Numbered from the stretch's first letter, positions 8,846 to 18,697 are shown. The stretch: DNA of 64,000 nt from Candidatus Midichloria sp. (GCA_030060845.1 CP094379.1:689737-753736); one strand, 5' to 3'. Program-made: numbers and translations. Notes: a model not told the origin generated them from the letters alone.

Positions 8846-9454
8846 TTAATACGTTTTGTTTCTACGCTGATCTGTTTTTAAAATTACGTGATTAACGACT
8901 TTTTCAACTCCATGGATTCTACTACAAATTTTTATAGCTCTTTCCAATTCATCTTGAGTTTGAGCAACCCCTAATAGATAAACAACTGCATCATTTACAT
9001 CATATTTGTAATTTAGAGAATCAAAATGTTTTTCTAATAAGAATTTAGTTTTTATCTGACTAGAAATCCAAATATCGTTTGCCTTATTCTTAGGAGTTGG
9101 AGCAACAATAAGCTCATTTATCACTTCTTTTACTCCATGAACTAGCCATGTCCTTCTAACTGCTTCATCAACATATTCTTTGCTTTTCAAGGTCCCAGTT
9201 AACATTACTCTTCCTCCGTAAGAGTTTACGCCTATTTTAGTTAACAGGTTGCTTGCATTGGTTTTTGAAAATTCTGATTTAATTTTAGTAATTGCAACAG
9301 TATCATCAATTAATTCACCAGATGTTCTTTCATCAAGAACTATAATTCCAGCTGTTGTTGTGGCAGCAACAGGGATTAAAACCCAGCACCCAGTATTGAG
9401 TAGCATAGATAAAGAAAGTAGTACACTTAAACCAAGATTTCTGATGGCAATCAT
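8846..9454 (-). CDS. BON-domain lipoprotein
   Basis: Predicted envelope lipoprotein of 203 residues with two BON domains (OsmY/DolP type, thought to bind membranes). The open frame reaches further upstream, but the start at 9454 is preferred. It gives a proper lipoprotein signal (MIAIRNLGLSVLLSLSMLLN) ending in the lipobox LNTGC. BON 1 is around VNSYGGRVMLTGTLKS…VKEVINEL and BON 2 around VNDAVVYLLGVAQTQ…VEKVVNHV. The hydrophilic tail ends in RRNKTY. Similar proteins occur in many Rickettsiales; by analogy with DolP it may maintain outer-membrane integrity. Confidence 0.82.
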   Translation of the reverse strand: MIAIRNLGLSVLLSLSMLLNTGCWVLIPVAATTTAGIIVLDERTSGELIDDTVAITKIKSEFSKTNASNLLTKIGVNSYGGRVMLTGTLKSKEYVDEAVRRTWLVHGVKEVINELIVAPTPKNKANDIWISSQIKTKFLLEKHFDSLNYKYDVNDAVVYLLGVAQTQDELERAIKICSRIHGVEKVVNHVILKTDQRRNKTY

Positions 9455-9611
9455 ATTTTTATTTAATCTTAAACCCTGAAAATTGCAGTATAATAAATTT
9501 TTTAAGAAAAACTGCAAGAAGAAAAAATGAATTTGCAGCAACAAATACTGTTAACAGCATTAAGTTAAGGCTTGTACTATTTGTTGGTGTTAATTATCGC
9601 TGCAAAATATT

Positions 9612-10300
9612 TTATTTAAAATTATCAGTTAAGCCAAGAGATACAACGTGCCACCATTTTATAAGTGCAAAATTAGATAAAGTTTCAGTAAGGTTATTAA
9701 TTTTATCGTCCAGATCCTTAGCAGACTTTTTCTATTTTGCTAAAATACCAGTCATAGTAAATTCAGTAGATAGTCTCTCGTGGTTTTAATGGCTCCAAGT
9801 TCTGCAAAGAAATTGCCAAGAACCTTCTTGAATAAAGGTACTAGATAACCAATACCCACATATAGTGCAAGTTTTTTGAAGTTAGCCCTTTTCAAAAATT
9901 GAGACTTTTTATTTCTTCAGTGCTATGATTAACCACTTGAGTTTGAAGAGAAGATGATTGTTATTATACATATAAGCCAGCAGCTAAGAAGAAGCCATTT
10001 TCGAAAGAATAAAATTTAATACTCCCCCTATTGAGCCAAACTTTATAGCTGCTTCACCATTAACCTTTGAATTATCATCTTCTTCCTCATGCATGAAAAA
10101 ATTCTTATTCTAGGAAAAATAATTACCTATTAGTTGTGCTGCAAGGTACTCATTAATTTTATGTTCTCCTCTCACTCCAGATCCTAGAGTGCTGAGCTTA
10201 ACTCCAGCTACAAAACTTGAGTTTGCAGCCTCTGCTCTAGATAATACAATTGCAACTTACTGCTAAAAATAAAGAAGGTATTTTTTTAAAGGTCGTTTTC
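9612..10300 (-). pseudogene. Outer-membrane beta-barrel protein remnant
   Basis: Minus-strand fragments, broken by stops and frame changes, follow the order of a small outer-membrane barrel. They are a signal-peptide-like end (RAEAANS), the strands FVAGVKLSTLGSGVRGEHKI and NEYLAAQLIGNYFS, a turn region, a stretch resembling AYMYNNNHL, and a C-terminal VVSLGLTDNFK followed by a stop at 9612-9614. The final aromatic-ended strand is typical of BamA-inserted barrels. It resembles the YhjY/OmpW-like porin-fold proteins of alphaproteobacteria, by memory only. At least four disabling changes are visible. Confidence 0.5.
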
Positions 10301-10427
10301 TAACACTGGTTGTATTTAACATACCGTATATAACCTATAAAAAATTCAAATACAAGATATTTATTCGTTATAGTAGAAAAAAGATTAGAAGATACTAATA
10401 CTAAAAACTTTTTTTAACGTTCTCGTT

Positions 10428-10755
10428 CTATGACGCTGCACTTTTACTGTAGTCGAGTTCATAAATACCTATACCCATTTTAAATATCTTCTTCTGCTTT
10501 GAGGCGTATAAAATCAGCTGTAATAAACCATTTTTACTCCATCTTTTAAACCTGGTATATATTGTATGCCAGGGACCGTGTTCTTTTGGGCAATCTCTCC
10601 ATGATACTGATATGCTTAGCATCTTCAGCATCGCACGAAAACAACTTATAATGACTAATCTTTAGGACATGCCTCCAATGGGCGTCGTGTGCTCTTTTCC
10701 TTTCTAGATGATAATGTACCATAATCCTTTCTTGTTTTAATTTTTTTGTTAACAC
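10428..10755 (-). mobile_element. IS5-family transposase fragment A (N-terminal and central part)
   Basis: Frameshifted minus-strand remains of an IS5/IS427-type transposase. Recognisable pieces are SVSWRDCPKEHGPWHTIYTR and FKRWSKNGLLQLILYASKQ. A degraded version of the catalytic first-Asp region corresponds to FMDSTTIKV in fragment C. Base-level similarity to the pieces at 28,666-29,160 and 63,088-63,290 is high, for instance ATCTTTTAAACCTGGTATAT. The remnant stops at a poly-A run near the place where fragment C also degenerates. The neighbouring 10,301-10,427 and 10,756-10,968 contain nothing I can identify. Confidence 0.75.
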
Positions 10756-10968
10756 TTCTTAATGAGATTTGCAGGAATAGCACTTCAAAAAAGCTTATAA
10801 TTTACAGCAAATTTTAATTGGCTTAAAATTAGCTTTGTTAATAGGACCTAATAGTTAAAGCATTTTAGTTTAAATATAGGAGTAGAACATAGAACACTCT
10901 ATATGGGTGTTTTAAGCATTAACCTAGTCAATTCATATAACTCTATAGCCCACCTCTATAGCTTGCTC

Positions 10969-12675
10969 TTACATTTCGTCAATAGGTTCGATACCAAGGA
11001 ACCTTAGCCCGCTATTTATTATATTTGCAACTATTTGTACAATCACTAAACGAGATTGGGTCAGTTTTTTATTTTGTCCATTAATAAACCTGAGTTTATT
11101 ACTTGAATTACCACATGACCAAAGCTGGTGAAAATTGTTAGCTAATTCTTGCAAATAATAATTTAATCTATGGGGTTCATGATAGGCTGCAGCAGCAGAT
11201 AGAATTTTTGGATAAAGTGCAATCATTTTAATTAAGGGCATATCTTCCGGAAAATAGCTATAATCTAACTTTTCTTCACTATTAATACTGATCTTCAATT
11301 TTTGAGCTTTTTTCAGTACAGATTGGCACCTAGTATGAGCGTACTGCACATACCATACAGGGTTATCTTTATTTTGTTCTTTTAATGTTGCAAAATCAAT
11401 ATCTAAGACGGTATCATTTTTCTTTGTTAGAATTGCGAATCTGAAAGTATCTTTTCTAATTTCGTTCAATACATCTCTTACAGTGATAAAGTTACCAGTT
11501 CTTTTAGACATTTTAAATGGTTGACCGTTTTCATAGAGGTTTACCAACTGATTAATTTTTACATCTATTTTAGCTTTATTATCGCTTAGGGCACTAACAA
11601 TCGCTTTAATCCTTTTAATATAACCACCATGATCTGCCCCAAGTAGCAGTATCATATCATCGTAGCCTCTTTCAAGTTTGTAGTAATGATAAGCAATATC
11701 GCCAGCAAAATAGGTATAGCTGCCATCAGACCTTATAATAGTTCTATCTGTATCATCACCAAAATTTGTTGATTTAAAAATAGTCTGCTGTGTTACTTCC
11801 CAATCTTGCTCATTTACTGATTTTGGTGCTTCTAGAATCCCTTGATAAATCAATCCTTCTTTTTCCAATGCCTCTAAAGCTATTCCGATTTTGCCTTCTT
11901 TAATTATATCATGATATTCTGAAACAAATATATCGTGCTTTACTCCCAAGTCGGCTAGATCTTGTTTGATCAAATTCATAACTTCATTTACTGCAAAATC
12001 AGCTAACTCCCTTTGATCCACCAAATCTAAATCAATTTTAAAATAATCTTTAGCTTTATGAGCAATATCAATAAGGTATTCACCAGGATAACAATCAGCT
12101 GGTATGCTCAGGGCTGCTCCTGCTAAATTTTTATATCTAATCTTAAGTGAGGCTATAAGCGTATTAATCTGCTTACCAGCATCATTTATATAATATTCTT
12201 TGGTAATGTTATAACCCATCGCACTTAATATATTGGCAATTGCATCACCGTATATCGCTCCACGTGCATGACCTATGTGAAGAGGGCCTGTTGGATTTAC
12301 TGAGACAAATTCTAAATTTATTTTTTTTCCTTTACCAATATTCTTTAAGCCATATTTTTTAGAGCATTTTAAAGCATTTTTTAGAAATTCACTCCAAAAC
12401 TGTTTTTTTAATCTGAAATTGATAAAACCAGGGCCTTTGATTTGGACTTCTTTAACAAATTCTAATTGCTTAAAACCCTCTAAGAGTATAGTGGCAATCT
12501 CCTTAGGATTTTTTTTTGCATTTTTACTAACTACTAGCGCAGCATTTGTTGATAATTCGCCATGTTGAGCATTATTTGGTATTTCAACAACTATGTTTTC
12601 AAGATTATCAATAATGAAAGATGATTTTAGAATCTTGTTAATATATTTAGATATAAATAAAAATACATTATCCAT
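10969..12675 (-). CDS. argS: Arginyl-tRNA synthetase
   Basis: Class I aminoacyl-tRNA synthetase charging tRNA-Arg, 568 residues, a normal bacterial length. It has the N-terminal additional domain, the HIGH signature (PTGPLHIGHARG, residues 133-136), the KMSKR loop (QPFKMSKRTGNF) and a C-terminal DALR anticodon-binding domain (VQYAHTRCQSVLKKA onward). It is transcribed away from the MFS gene, with about 100 bases of shared upstream region. Essential and intact. Confidence 0.97.
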   Translation of the reverse strand: MDNVFLFISKYINKILKSSFIIDNLENIVVEIPNNAQHGELSTNAALVVSKNAKKNPKEIATILLEGFKQLEFVKEVQIKGPGFINFRLKKQFWSEFLKNALKCSKKYGLKNIGKGKKINLEFVSVNPTGPLHIGHARGAIYGDAIANILSAMGYNITKEYYINDAGKQINTLIASLKIRYKNLAGAALSIPADCYPGEYLIDIAHKAKDYFKIDLDLVDQRELADFAVNEVMNLIKQDLADLGVKHDIFVSEYHDIIKEGKIGIALEALEKEGLIYQGILEAPKSVNEQDWEVTQQTIFKSTNFGDDTDRTIIRSDGSYTYFAGDIAYHYYKLERGYDDMILLLGADHGGYIKRIKAIVSALSDNKAKIDVKINQLVNLYENGQPFKMSKRTGNFITVRDVLNEIRKDTFRFAILTKKNDTVLDIDFATLKEQNKDNPVWYVQYAHTRCQSVLKKAQKLKISINSEEKLDYSYFPEDMPLIKMIALYPKILSAAAAYHEPHRLNYYLQELANNFHQLWSCGNSSNKLRFINGQNKKLTQSRLVIVQIVANIINSGLRFLGIEPIDEM

Positions 12676-12741
12676 TATACATAATCGTAATAAAATTAAT
12701 AAAATATAACTTGCATAAAGTTGATTTATCCGTCAATACTC

Positions 12742-12769
12742 TTGCAGCATATGCAACTTAATTTATAAT
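12742..12769 (+). promoter_or_regulatory. Candidate sigma70 promoter of the MFS gene, possibly leaderless
   Basis: TTGCAG (12742-12747) and a perfect TATAAT (12764-12769) are 16 bases apart. The TATAAT ends only seven bases before the ATG at 12777, which would put the transcription start at or next to the start codon. The -35 box also forms part of an inverted repeat TTGCA…TGCAA. Confidence 0.45.
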
Positions 12770-12776
12770 TGGCTTT

Positions 12777-14051
12777 ATGTCCAGTTCTTACAGTACAGTT
12801 TCTATATCATTTTTGGTTTCAAAAAGGCCGTATATTACTTGGATTGCTGCTGCAGTTTTCTATTTTTATCAATATATACTGCGGGTCTCACCTGGTATGA
12901 TGATTGATGATATAAGATCTTCATTTTCTATAAGGGCTGAAGAATTTGCAACCCTAGGTTCTATTTATTTGATTTTTTATTCTCTATTACAAATACCATT
13001 GGGAATTTTAATTGATAAATTTGGTGTAAAAAAGATTCTAAGTTTATCTATTATATTTTGTATTACTGGATCTTTTATTGCTTCAATTGCACCAAATTTT
13101 TTAGTAATGCAATTCTCAAGAGCCATAATAGGCTCTGGATCTGCTGCAGCTTTTCTAATTTCCTTAAAAATTGTTGCTGATAACTTTTCTCCAGGGAGGC
13201 GAGGTTTTTTAATGGGAACAACTTTAACCCTAGGTACAGTAGGAGCGTTATTTTCTGGGCAGATAGTAGTTATATTGTTGCAGGAATTTCATTGGCGATA
13301 TATTTGGCAGTTCGCTAGTTTACTCGGTCTAGGCGTTTTATTCTTATCCTTAATATTTATTCCAGCCAAACAAGAAAAAGTTTATAAAAACATACCTAAT
13401 GTAAAGCATAGTAAGAATGTTTTATTAGAGGTCATTCAAGTAATGAAAGACAAAAATGTAATTTTGTATTCAGTTTTAGCAGTAGGTTTATATACGCCAC
13501 TTGCAGCTGTTGCTGATCTATGGGGTACAGCTTTCATTAGTACAAAATTTGGTTTTGATATGGGATGCACAATACAAATTACTATGATGCTTTATTTAGG
13601 GTTGGCAATTGGAAGTATTGTGCTGCCTTGGTTTTTTGAGCGTAACTTGTTATTAAATACTGGCATAAGGTGGAGTGCATTCATTATATTAATAGCATTT
13701 GCCATTGTCCTTTATGGACCAAAAATATCTATATTTAGTCTAACAACTTTATTAATTATTATTGGCGTATTTTGCGGGTCTGAAATGATATGCTTCACAG
13801 CAGCATTAAGATATGCAAATGAAAATAATTCTGGAGAAATTATAGGGGTAGTCAATACCCTGAATATGCTTGGTGGGGCTCTCTTACAACAACTTATCGG
13901 TTATCTTTTAGATATGAACTGGGACGGCGTTGTTGATCAATGTGGCCTAAGAGTGTATTCTATGCAAGATTTTGTTTTTTCCTTATCATCTCTAATAATA
14001 TTAATATTTTGTTGTTGGTTAATTTCCTTCGTTTTAGATAAAAGACGATAG
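12777..14051 (+). CDS. Major facilitator superfamily transporter
   Basis: Inner-membrane transporter of 424 residues with about 12 hydrophobic segments. The MFS loop motif between helices 2 and 3 is visible as GILIDKFGVKKILS. The N-terminal helix (YFYQYILRVSPGMMIDD) resembles a group of MFS proteins common in intracellular gammaproteobacteria and Rickettsiales. The substrate cannot be inferred. No ribosome-binding site precedes the ATG, and a TATAAT box sits almost against it. The gene stands between argS (divergent) and a decayed region. Confidence 0.88.
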   Translation: MSSSYSTVSISFLVSKRPYITWIAAAVFYFYQYILRVSPGMMIDDIRSSFSIRAEEFATLGSIYLIFYSLLQIPLGILIDKFGVKKILSLSIIFCITGSFIASIAPNFLVMQFSRAIIGSGSAAAFLISLKIVADNFSPGRRGFLMGTTLTLGTVGALFSGQIVVILLQEFHWRYIWQFASLLGLGVLFLSLIFIPAKQEKVYKNIPNVKHSKNVLLEVIQVMKDKNVILYSVLAVGLYTPLAAVADLWGTAFISTKFGFDMGCTIQITMMLYLGLAIGSIVLPWFFERNLLLNTGIRWSAFIILIAFAIVLYGPKISIFSLTTLLIIIGVFCGSEMICFTAALRYANENNSGEIIGVVNTLNMLGGALLQQLIGYLLDMNWDGVVDQCGLRVYSMQDFVFSLSSLIILIFCCWLISFVLDKRR

Positions 14052-14320
14052 GGTTTATTAGGGTTTCTTTAATATGTTGTAATATAAATAGCTGTTAGTT
14101 GATTTTAAAATCTCACTGCGATTAACTTAAGCATGCGATTCAATTTTATGCACTATGAAAGAACTAAAGGATTAGGCGACTTGTTGAACATATATCTAGG
14201 ATGATACTTAGACATGCTGGGATAAAGATTATCTGGACAGAAAAGACGAGTTTAACAAAGAAATTTTTGCTACAAGAATAGAATTTAGTACCAATAAAAT
14301 ACTTAGCTAACTAGGGCAAG

Positions 14321-14887
14321 GTGGTATTTTTAATTATAAAGGTGATCAAAGGAATATTAGCAGCTAGAAAAAAGGATAGAGAAACTGTCTCAGAAAAGGG
14401 TGGAACTGCTGACTTTGATAAAAAAATTGAATGCTATTTTGCATCAAAGCAATCAAAGGCAAAGAGAGATAGTAAGGAGTGCATGCTTCTTCACATTGGT
14501 GAATCAATGAAACAAGCTTCTAAACGAGCTGGTAATGTTTTATTTAATAAAGTCATTGATAGCAAAATCTGATTAGGAGTAACTTTCTTTGTGGGTATGA
14601 CTATAGCAACTATGGCCAGCTGGTCTTTTAGCTGCTGCTCCATCGGTTGGAGATATGTTGCTATAGGATTTTAGATAAAGTAGGGCTTGATGAAGCCTAT
14701 ATTGGATATGTTTAAGGCAGCTGAAAAGGAATTAACTATTAGTAAAAACTATGATCAGCTCATATTACAAAATTTTGAGAAAGATTTGTCAGAATTTATT
14801 CAAAAAACCGATTTGTCTAGAAAACAAAATCCATTCCAAGAAATAGAAAAAGGTACTGAGCAAGATATAGAGCCAGTCATTGATTAA
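14321..14887 (+). pseudogene. Broken unidentified ORF
   Basis: Two short open frames (GTG at 14321 to a TGA ending at 14572, and 14687-14887) lie in the same frame. The segment between them would read as one protein of about 188 codons were it not for three in-frame stops. The N-terminal half is basic (AARKKDRETVSEKGG), the middle hydrophobic (FFVGMTIATMASWSFSCC) and the C-terminal half charged and helical (QNFEKDLSEFIQKTD). A possible Shine-Dalgarno (AGGG) precedes the GTG. Not recognised; most likely one gene undergoing decay. The 14,052-14,320 stretch holds nothing I can name. Confidence 0.4.
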
Positions 14888-15022
14888 ATTTACTCCTAAT
14901 GCTACCAGCAAAGAGATTGAAATAACGCAAGGTTCCACTAAATTTCTGATATCTATAACCACAACTTACATGCTCACCAACTTTAAGAGGAAAAACTATG
15001 ATAGTTTGATGCCATATAAATA

Positions 15023-15113
15023 ATACCAATTCACAGAAAAAATAGTATAAGGAACGAAGTGTATAGACAATACTAAAGGCAACGATATAATGATCCTGAA
15101 TGGGAATTGGTAT
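15023..15113. repeat. 91-bp element bounded by 10-bp inverted repeats
   Basis: ATACCAATTC at 15023-15032 is matched by its exact complement GAATTGGTAT at 15104-15113. Flanking bases extend the similarity imperfectly. The interval has no gene of its own and lies between the broken ORF and pgk. It could be a MITE-like insertion or a palindromic repeat of the kind known in Rickettsiales genomes; no second copy was seen in this window. Confidence 0.35.
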
Positions 15114-15184
15114 AATGTGTAAATTAGTGTATTTAGGTTGATAAGATTTACTTAAAGAATAACTATTCCTTAACAAAAAATTAT

Positions 15185-16375
15185 TTAGCTTTCATCAATC
15201 AATAAACAAAGGCCTGGTAAATTTTTTCCTTCAAGCAGTTCAATAAAAGCCCCGCCAGCTGTTGAAATGTAACTGAAATATTCAGCTGAATGAGAGTTAT
15301 TGATTGCCGAAACTGTATCACCTCCACCAGCAATGCTTTTAATAGCTCCTGCTTGAGTTCTTGCCCCAATAAATCTTGCAATAGTATCGGTTGCAAAAGC
15401 AAATCTTTTATCTTCGAAAACACCTAATGGCCCATTCCATACTACTACCTCAGAATTATATATTGCCTGGCATATCAAGAAAGCACTATTTGGACCGATA
15501 TCGAATATCTTATCATCTTGCTGTATATTGCTTAAATTCTTTAGTTTCCAATTGATAGTATCTTTGTTAGATATACAAATGAAATCATCGGGTAGTATTA
15601 TCTCCGCTTTGCTTTTTTCTAAGATATTTTTCGCCTCTTTTAGCAGTTCATTTTCATAAAATGACTTCCATACCTGGTAACCTTTTGCTTTTAAAAAGGT
15701 ATTAGCCATGGCTCCAACTATTGCAAGCTTATTCATCTTCTGACTTAAGTTTGCTAAAATATGTAATTTAGTTGAAACTTTTTTGCCGCCAATTATTGCT
15801 AAAGATTGCTTCTTTACATCATCTAAAATTAAGGTTAGATTTTTTACTTCATTTAAAAATAGAAATCCAGCATATGACGGTAAATGCGCAGTGATCCCAA
15901 TAATTGAAGCGTGAGGCCTGTGCGAGCAAGAAAATGCTTCATTTATATAAAAATCTCCAAGAGCAGCAAGATCCAAAGCAAACTTCTTGTTGTTTAATTC
16001 TTCATTTTTGTTAAACCTTATGTTTTCCAGCAACAAAATATCACCCACCTTCATTGATTCAATGATTTGTTTAGGTTCATGGCCAGTATGTTGATAACTA
16101 AATTTAACATCCCGCTTTAAAATTTTTGTTAGTTCTGGTACTAAAAAAGCCAAAGAAAGTGCAGGATCAGTTTTGCCTTCTGGACGCCCAAAATGTGTTA
16201 TTAAAACTATTTTGGCTCCCTGTTCTTGTAAATAATTAATAGACTGCAAAGAGCTCATAATACGGGTGTAATCAGAAATCTTTCCTTCTATGACCGGTAT
16301 ATTAAAGTCAACTCTTACAATAACAGTTTTGTCTTCTAGCTTCCCTTCTAGTTCTGTAATGCTTTTTATTATCAT
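15185..16375 (-). CDS. pgk: Phosphoglycerate kinase
   Basis: Interconverts 1,3-bisphosphoglycerate + ADP and 3-phosphoglycerate + ATP. The 396-residue protein has the substrate loop VDFNIPV, the LITHFGRPEGK block, LLENIRFNKNEE, the nucleotide-site VVWNGPLGVFE and the C-terminal GGGDTVSAI. Length is normal. It follows gap by only eight bases, so the two form an operon that links triose phosphate and 3-phosphoglycerate. In Rickettsiales that lack complete glycolysis this pair is usually taken to run in the gluconeogenic direction. Rickettsia lack it, which is informative about the lineage. Confidence 0.96.
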   Translation of the reverse strand: MIIKSITELEGKLEDKTVIVRVDFNIPVIEGKISDYTRIMSSLQSINYLQEQGAKIVLITHFGRPEGKTDPALSLAFLVPELTKILKRDVKFSYQHTGHEPKQIIESMKVGDILLLENIRFNKNEELNNKKFALDLAALGDFYINEAFSCSHRPHASIIGITAHLPSYAGFLFLNEVKNLTLILDDVKKQSLAIIGGKKVSTKLHILANLSQKMNKLAIVGAMANTFLKAKGYQVWKSFYENELLKEAKNILEKSKAEIILPDDFICISNKDTINWKLKNLSNIQQDDKIFDIGPNSAFLICQAIYNSEVVVWNGPLGVFEDKRFAFATDTIARFIGARTQAGAIKSIAGGGDTVSAINNSHSAEYFSYISTAGGAFIELLEGKNLPGLCLLIDES

Positions 16376-16383
16376 AAATAAAA

Positions 16384-17406
16384 TTAAATATTAAAAATTT
16401 TTGCTACATCAAGCATTCTACTTGAAAAACCCCATTCGTTATCATACCAAGCTACTAACCTACAAAAATTTTTGTTTACAACACTTGTAAGAGTTGTATC
16501 AAAAATAGCACTATGCTTAGTGTGATTAAAATCGCAGGAAACTAATTCTTCATCGGAAGTAGCTAGTATATCAGGGAATTGACTTGCAGCTTGCTTCATT
16601 AAATCATTAATTTCGCCTTTAGAAGTATTTCTCGTTGATAAAAATTTTAAATCTATCATAGAAACATTAGCAGTTGGGATCCTAATTGCTGCTCCTCCTA
16701 GTTTATCCTGTAATTCTGGTAAGACTAATCCTATTGATTTTGCTGCACCAGTAGAGGCTGGTATGGTAGAAAGAAAAGCTGCTCTTGCTCTTCTTCTATC
16801 GTTATGTCTACCATCTAATATTAATTGATCATTGGTAGCAGCATGAATTGCAGTAACGAAGCCTGATTCAATACCAAGCTCGTTATTTAAGATCTTTGCT
16901 ATCGGGGCCAAACAATTTGTAGTGCAAGAACCTATTGAAATAATTTCGTGGGTAAGCGGATCTAATAATGTTTCATTAGCACCCATAACTATTGTTACAT
17001 CAGCAGCATCGTAGGGGGCTGAAACAATTACTTTCTTGGCTCCAGCTTTAAGATGCGCATGGGATTTTTTATTTTTATTAAATGAGCCGGTACACTCTAG
17101 GACAACATCAACGCCTAGAGCAGCCCAATCGATTTTTTCTATATTCCTTTCAAAGACCATTTTAACTTTATGCTGATTATCAACTAAAAAAGTTTCTTCA
17201 TCTGAAATTTTGATTTCTCTTTTAAATCTACCGTGTACTGAATCATATTTAAGGCTGTGAATTCTGTCTGCAATATTGGGAGTCCCAGCATTTACTGCAA
17301 CTATATCGATTTCATTAAAATAATGGTTAAAACTTTCGAAGTATGCAGCAAGTATACACTTACCTATACGTCCGAAGCCATTTATCCCCAACCTTAATTT
17401 TTTCAT
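16384..17406 (-). CDS. gap: Glyceraldehyde-3-phosphate dehydrogenase
   Basis: Tetrameric cytosolic dehydrogenase, 340 residues. The NAD-binding start is GINGFGRIGK and the catalytic cysteine is C161 in ISIGSCTTNCLAP. The catalytic histidine region is AIHAATNDQ and the C-terminal WYDNEWGFS is complete. It heads the gap-pgk operon on the minus strand, about 40 bases downstream of the fabF stop. Confidence 0.96.
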   Translation of the reverse strand: MKKLRLGINGFGRIGKCILAAYFESFNHYFNEIDIVAVNAGTPNIADRIHSLKYDSVHGRFKREIKISDEETFLVDNQHKVKMVFERNIEKIDWAALGVDVVLECTGSFNKNKKSHAHLKAGAKKVIVSAPYDAADVTIVMGANETLLDPLTHEIISIGSCTTNCLAPIAKILNNELGIESGFVTAIHAATNDQLILDGRHNDRRRARAAFLSTIPASTGAAKSIGLVLPELQDKLGGAAIRIPTANVSMIDLKFLSTRNTSKGEINDLMKQAASQFPDILATSDEELVSCDFNHTKHSAIFDTTLTSVVNKNFCRLVAWYDNEWGFSSRMLDVAKIFNI

Positions 17407-17446
17407 TTTTTTGTTGAAATTGCGTTAATTAATTTCTTGTGAAAAA

Positions 17447-18697
17447 TTATATTTTACGAAAGACTAGTGAGGCATTGGTACCGCCAAAGCCAAAAGAATT
17501 AGATAAAACGGTATTAATTTTTTTCTCTTTTGCAGTATTTGGTACTAAGTCTATATCACACCCTTTGTCAGGATTGTCTAAGTTGATAGTAGGAGGGATT
17601 ATTCCTTCGCACATTGCTTTAATTGAAAAAATTGCTTCTACACTACCAGCTGCTCCCAGTAAGTGGCCGATAGCAGATTTAGTGGATGACATAGAAATAT
17701 TATATGCTGATTCACCAAATAATCTTTTTACCGCAGATAATTCTACCATATCCCCAGCAGGGGTTGATGTGCCATGAGCATTTATGTAATCAATTTGATC
17801 TACATTTAGCTGCGCTCTTGTAAGAGCAATTTTCATTGCCCTATAACCACCATCACCATTTAAATCTGGAGCTGTAATATGATAAGCATCCCCACTCATA
17901 CCATATCCAATTATTTCACCGTATATATTGGCACCACGCTTTTTTGCATGTTCATATTCTTCAAGCACCAGTATACCTGCTCCCTCTCCCATCACAAAAC
18001 CATCTCGATCTTTGTCCCAAGGTCTCGATGCTTTTTCTGGGGCATCGTTTCTGGTGGAAAGTGCTCGAGCTGCAGCAAATCCAGCAATACCAAGTCTACA
18101 GATGGCAGCTTCTGTTCCGCCACATACCATAACATCTGCATCTCCATCAGCAATAATTCTTGCTGCATCACCAATAGCATGTGATCCAGTAGCGCAGGCA
18201 GTAACTACTGCATGATTAGGGCCTTTAAAATTATACATGATTGCCACACGTCCAGAAGCCAAATTTATGAGGCTTGCAGGAATAAAAAAGGGACTAATTT
18301 TTTTAGGTCCTTCATTATGTAAAGTAATAGAATTTTGTTCAATAGCTATTAAACCTCCGATTCCAGAGCCAATTAAAACCCCAGTTCGATATCTTTCCCT
18401 ATCATTAGATGGCTCCCATCCTGAATCTCTTATAGCTTGTACAGAAGCTACTATGGCTAAATGAATAAACCTATCCATTTTTCTTTGCTCTTTTGCAGAC
18501 ACATACTGATTTAAATCTAAATCACCGTTTGTGCCTACAATACCAGCAATTTTGACGGCTAAGTCGTCAGTTACAAACATTGAATTTGGAATCCGAGTTA
18601 TACCAGATTTTCCATTAATTAAGCCTTGCCAAGTAGTACTCAAATCGCTCCCTAAGGGAGTAACCGCACTCATACCAGTAACAACAACGCATCTCAT
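17447..18697 (-). CDS. fabF: 3-oxoacyl-ACP synthase II (KAS II)
   Basis: Condensing enzyme of fatty acid elongation; adds malonyl-ACP units. It has the active-site cysteine in VVTACATGSHAIG and the two histidines in NAHGTSTPAGD and KSAIGHLLGAAG, with the glycine-rich FGFGGTNASLVF end. The ATG at 18697 (MRCVVVTGM) fits the family start; an in-frame TTG three codons earlier is possible. It follows acpP by 13 bases, the classic acpP-fabF pair. Besides membrane lipid it can supply the elongation needed for the pimeloyl-ACP precursor of biotin, which the bio genes here require. Confidence 0.96.
   Translation of the reverse strand: MRCVVVTGMSAVTPLGSDLSTTWQGLINGKSGITRIPNSMFVTDDLAVKIAGIVGTNGDLDLNQYVSAKEQRKMDRFIHLAIVASVQAIRDSGWEPSNDRERYRTGVLIGSGIGGLIAIEQNSITLHNEGPKKISPFFIPASLINLASGRVAIMYNFKGPNHAVVTACATGSHAIGDAARIIADGDADVMVCGGTEAAICRLGIAGFAAARALSTRNDAPEKASRPWDKDRDGFVMGEGAGILVLEEYEHAKKRGANIYGEIIGYGMSGDAYHITAPDLNGDGGYRAMKIALTRAQLNVDQIDYINAHGTSTPAGDMVELSAVKRLFGESAYNISMSSTKSAIGHLLGAAGSVEAIFSIKAMCEGIIPPTINLDNPDKGCDIDLVPNTAKEKKINTVLSNSFGFGGTNASLVFRKI

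Noticed and set aside
9455..9544. Longer start for the BON lipoprotein
   Set aside because: The extra 30 residues precede a complete lipoprotein signal with LNTGC lipobox, which must be near the N-terminus.
14877..15176. 99-codon minus-strand frame upstream of the pgk end
   Set aside because: It runs through the inverted-repeat element, has no ribosome-binding site and no recognisable protein pattern; treated as non-coding.
17439..18464. Several plus-strand frames opposite fabF
   Set aside because: fabF is fully conserved on the minus strand; the opposite frames have no recognisable content.
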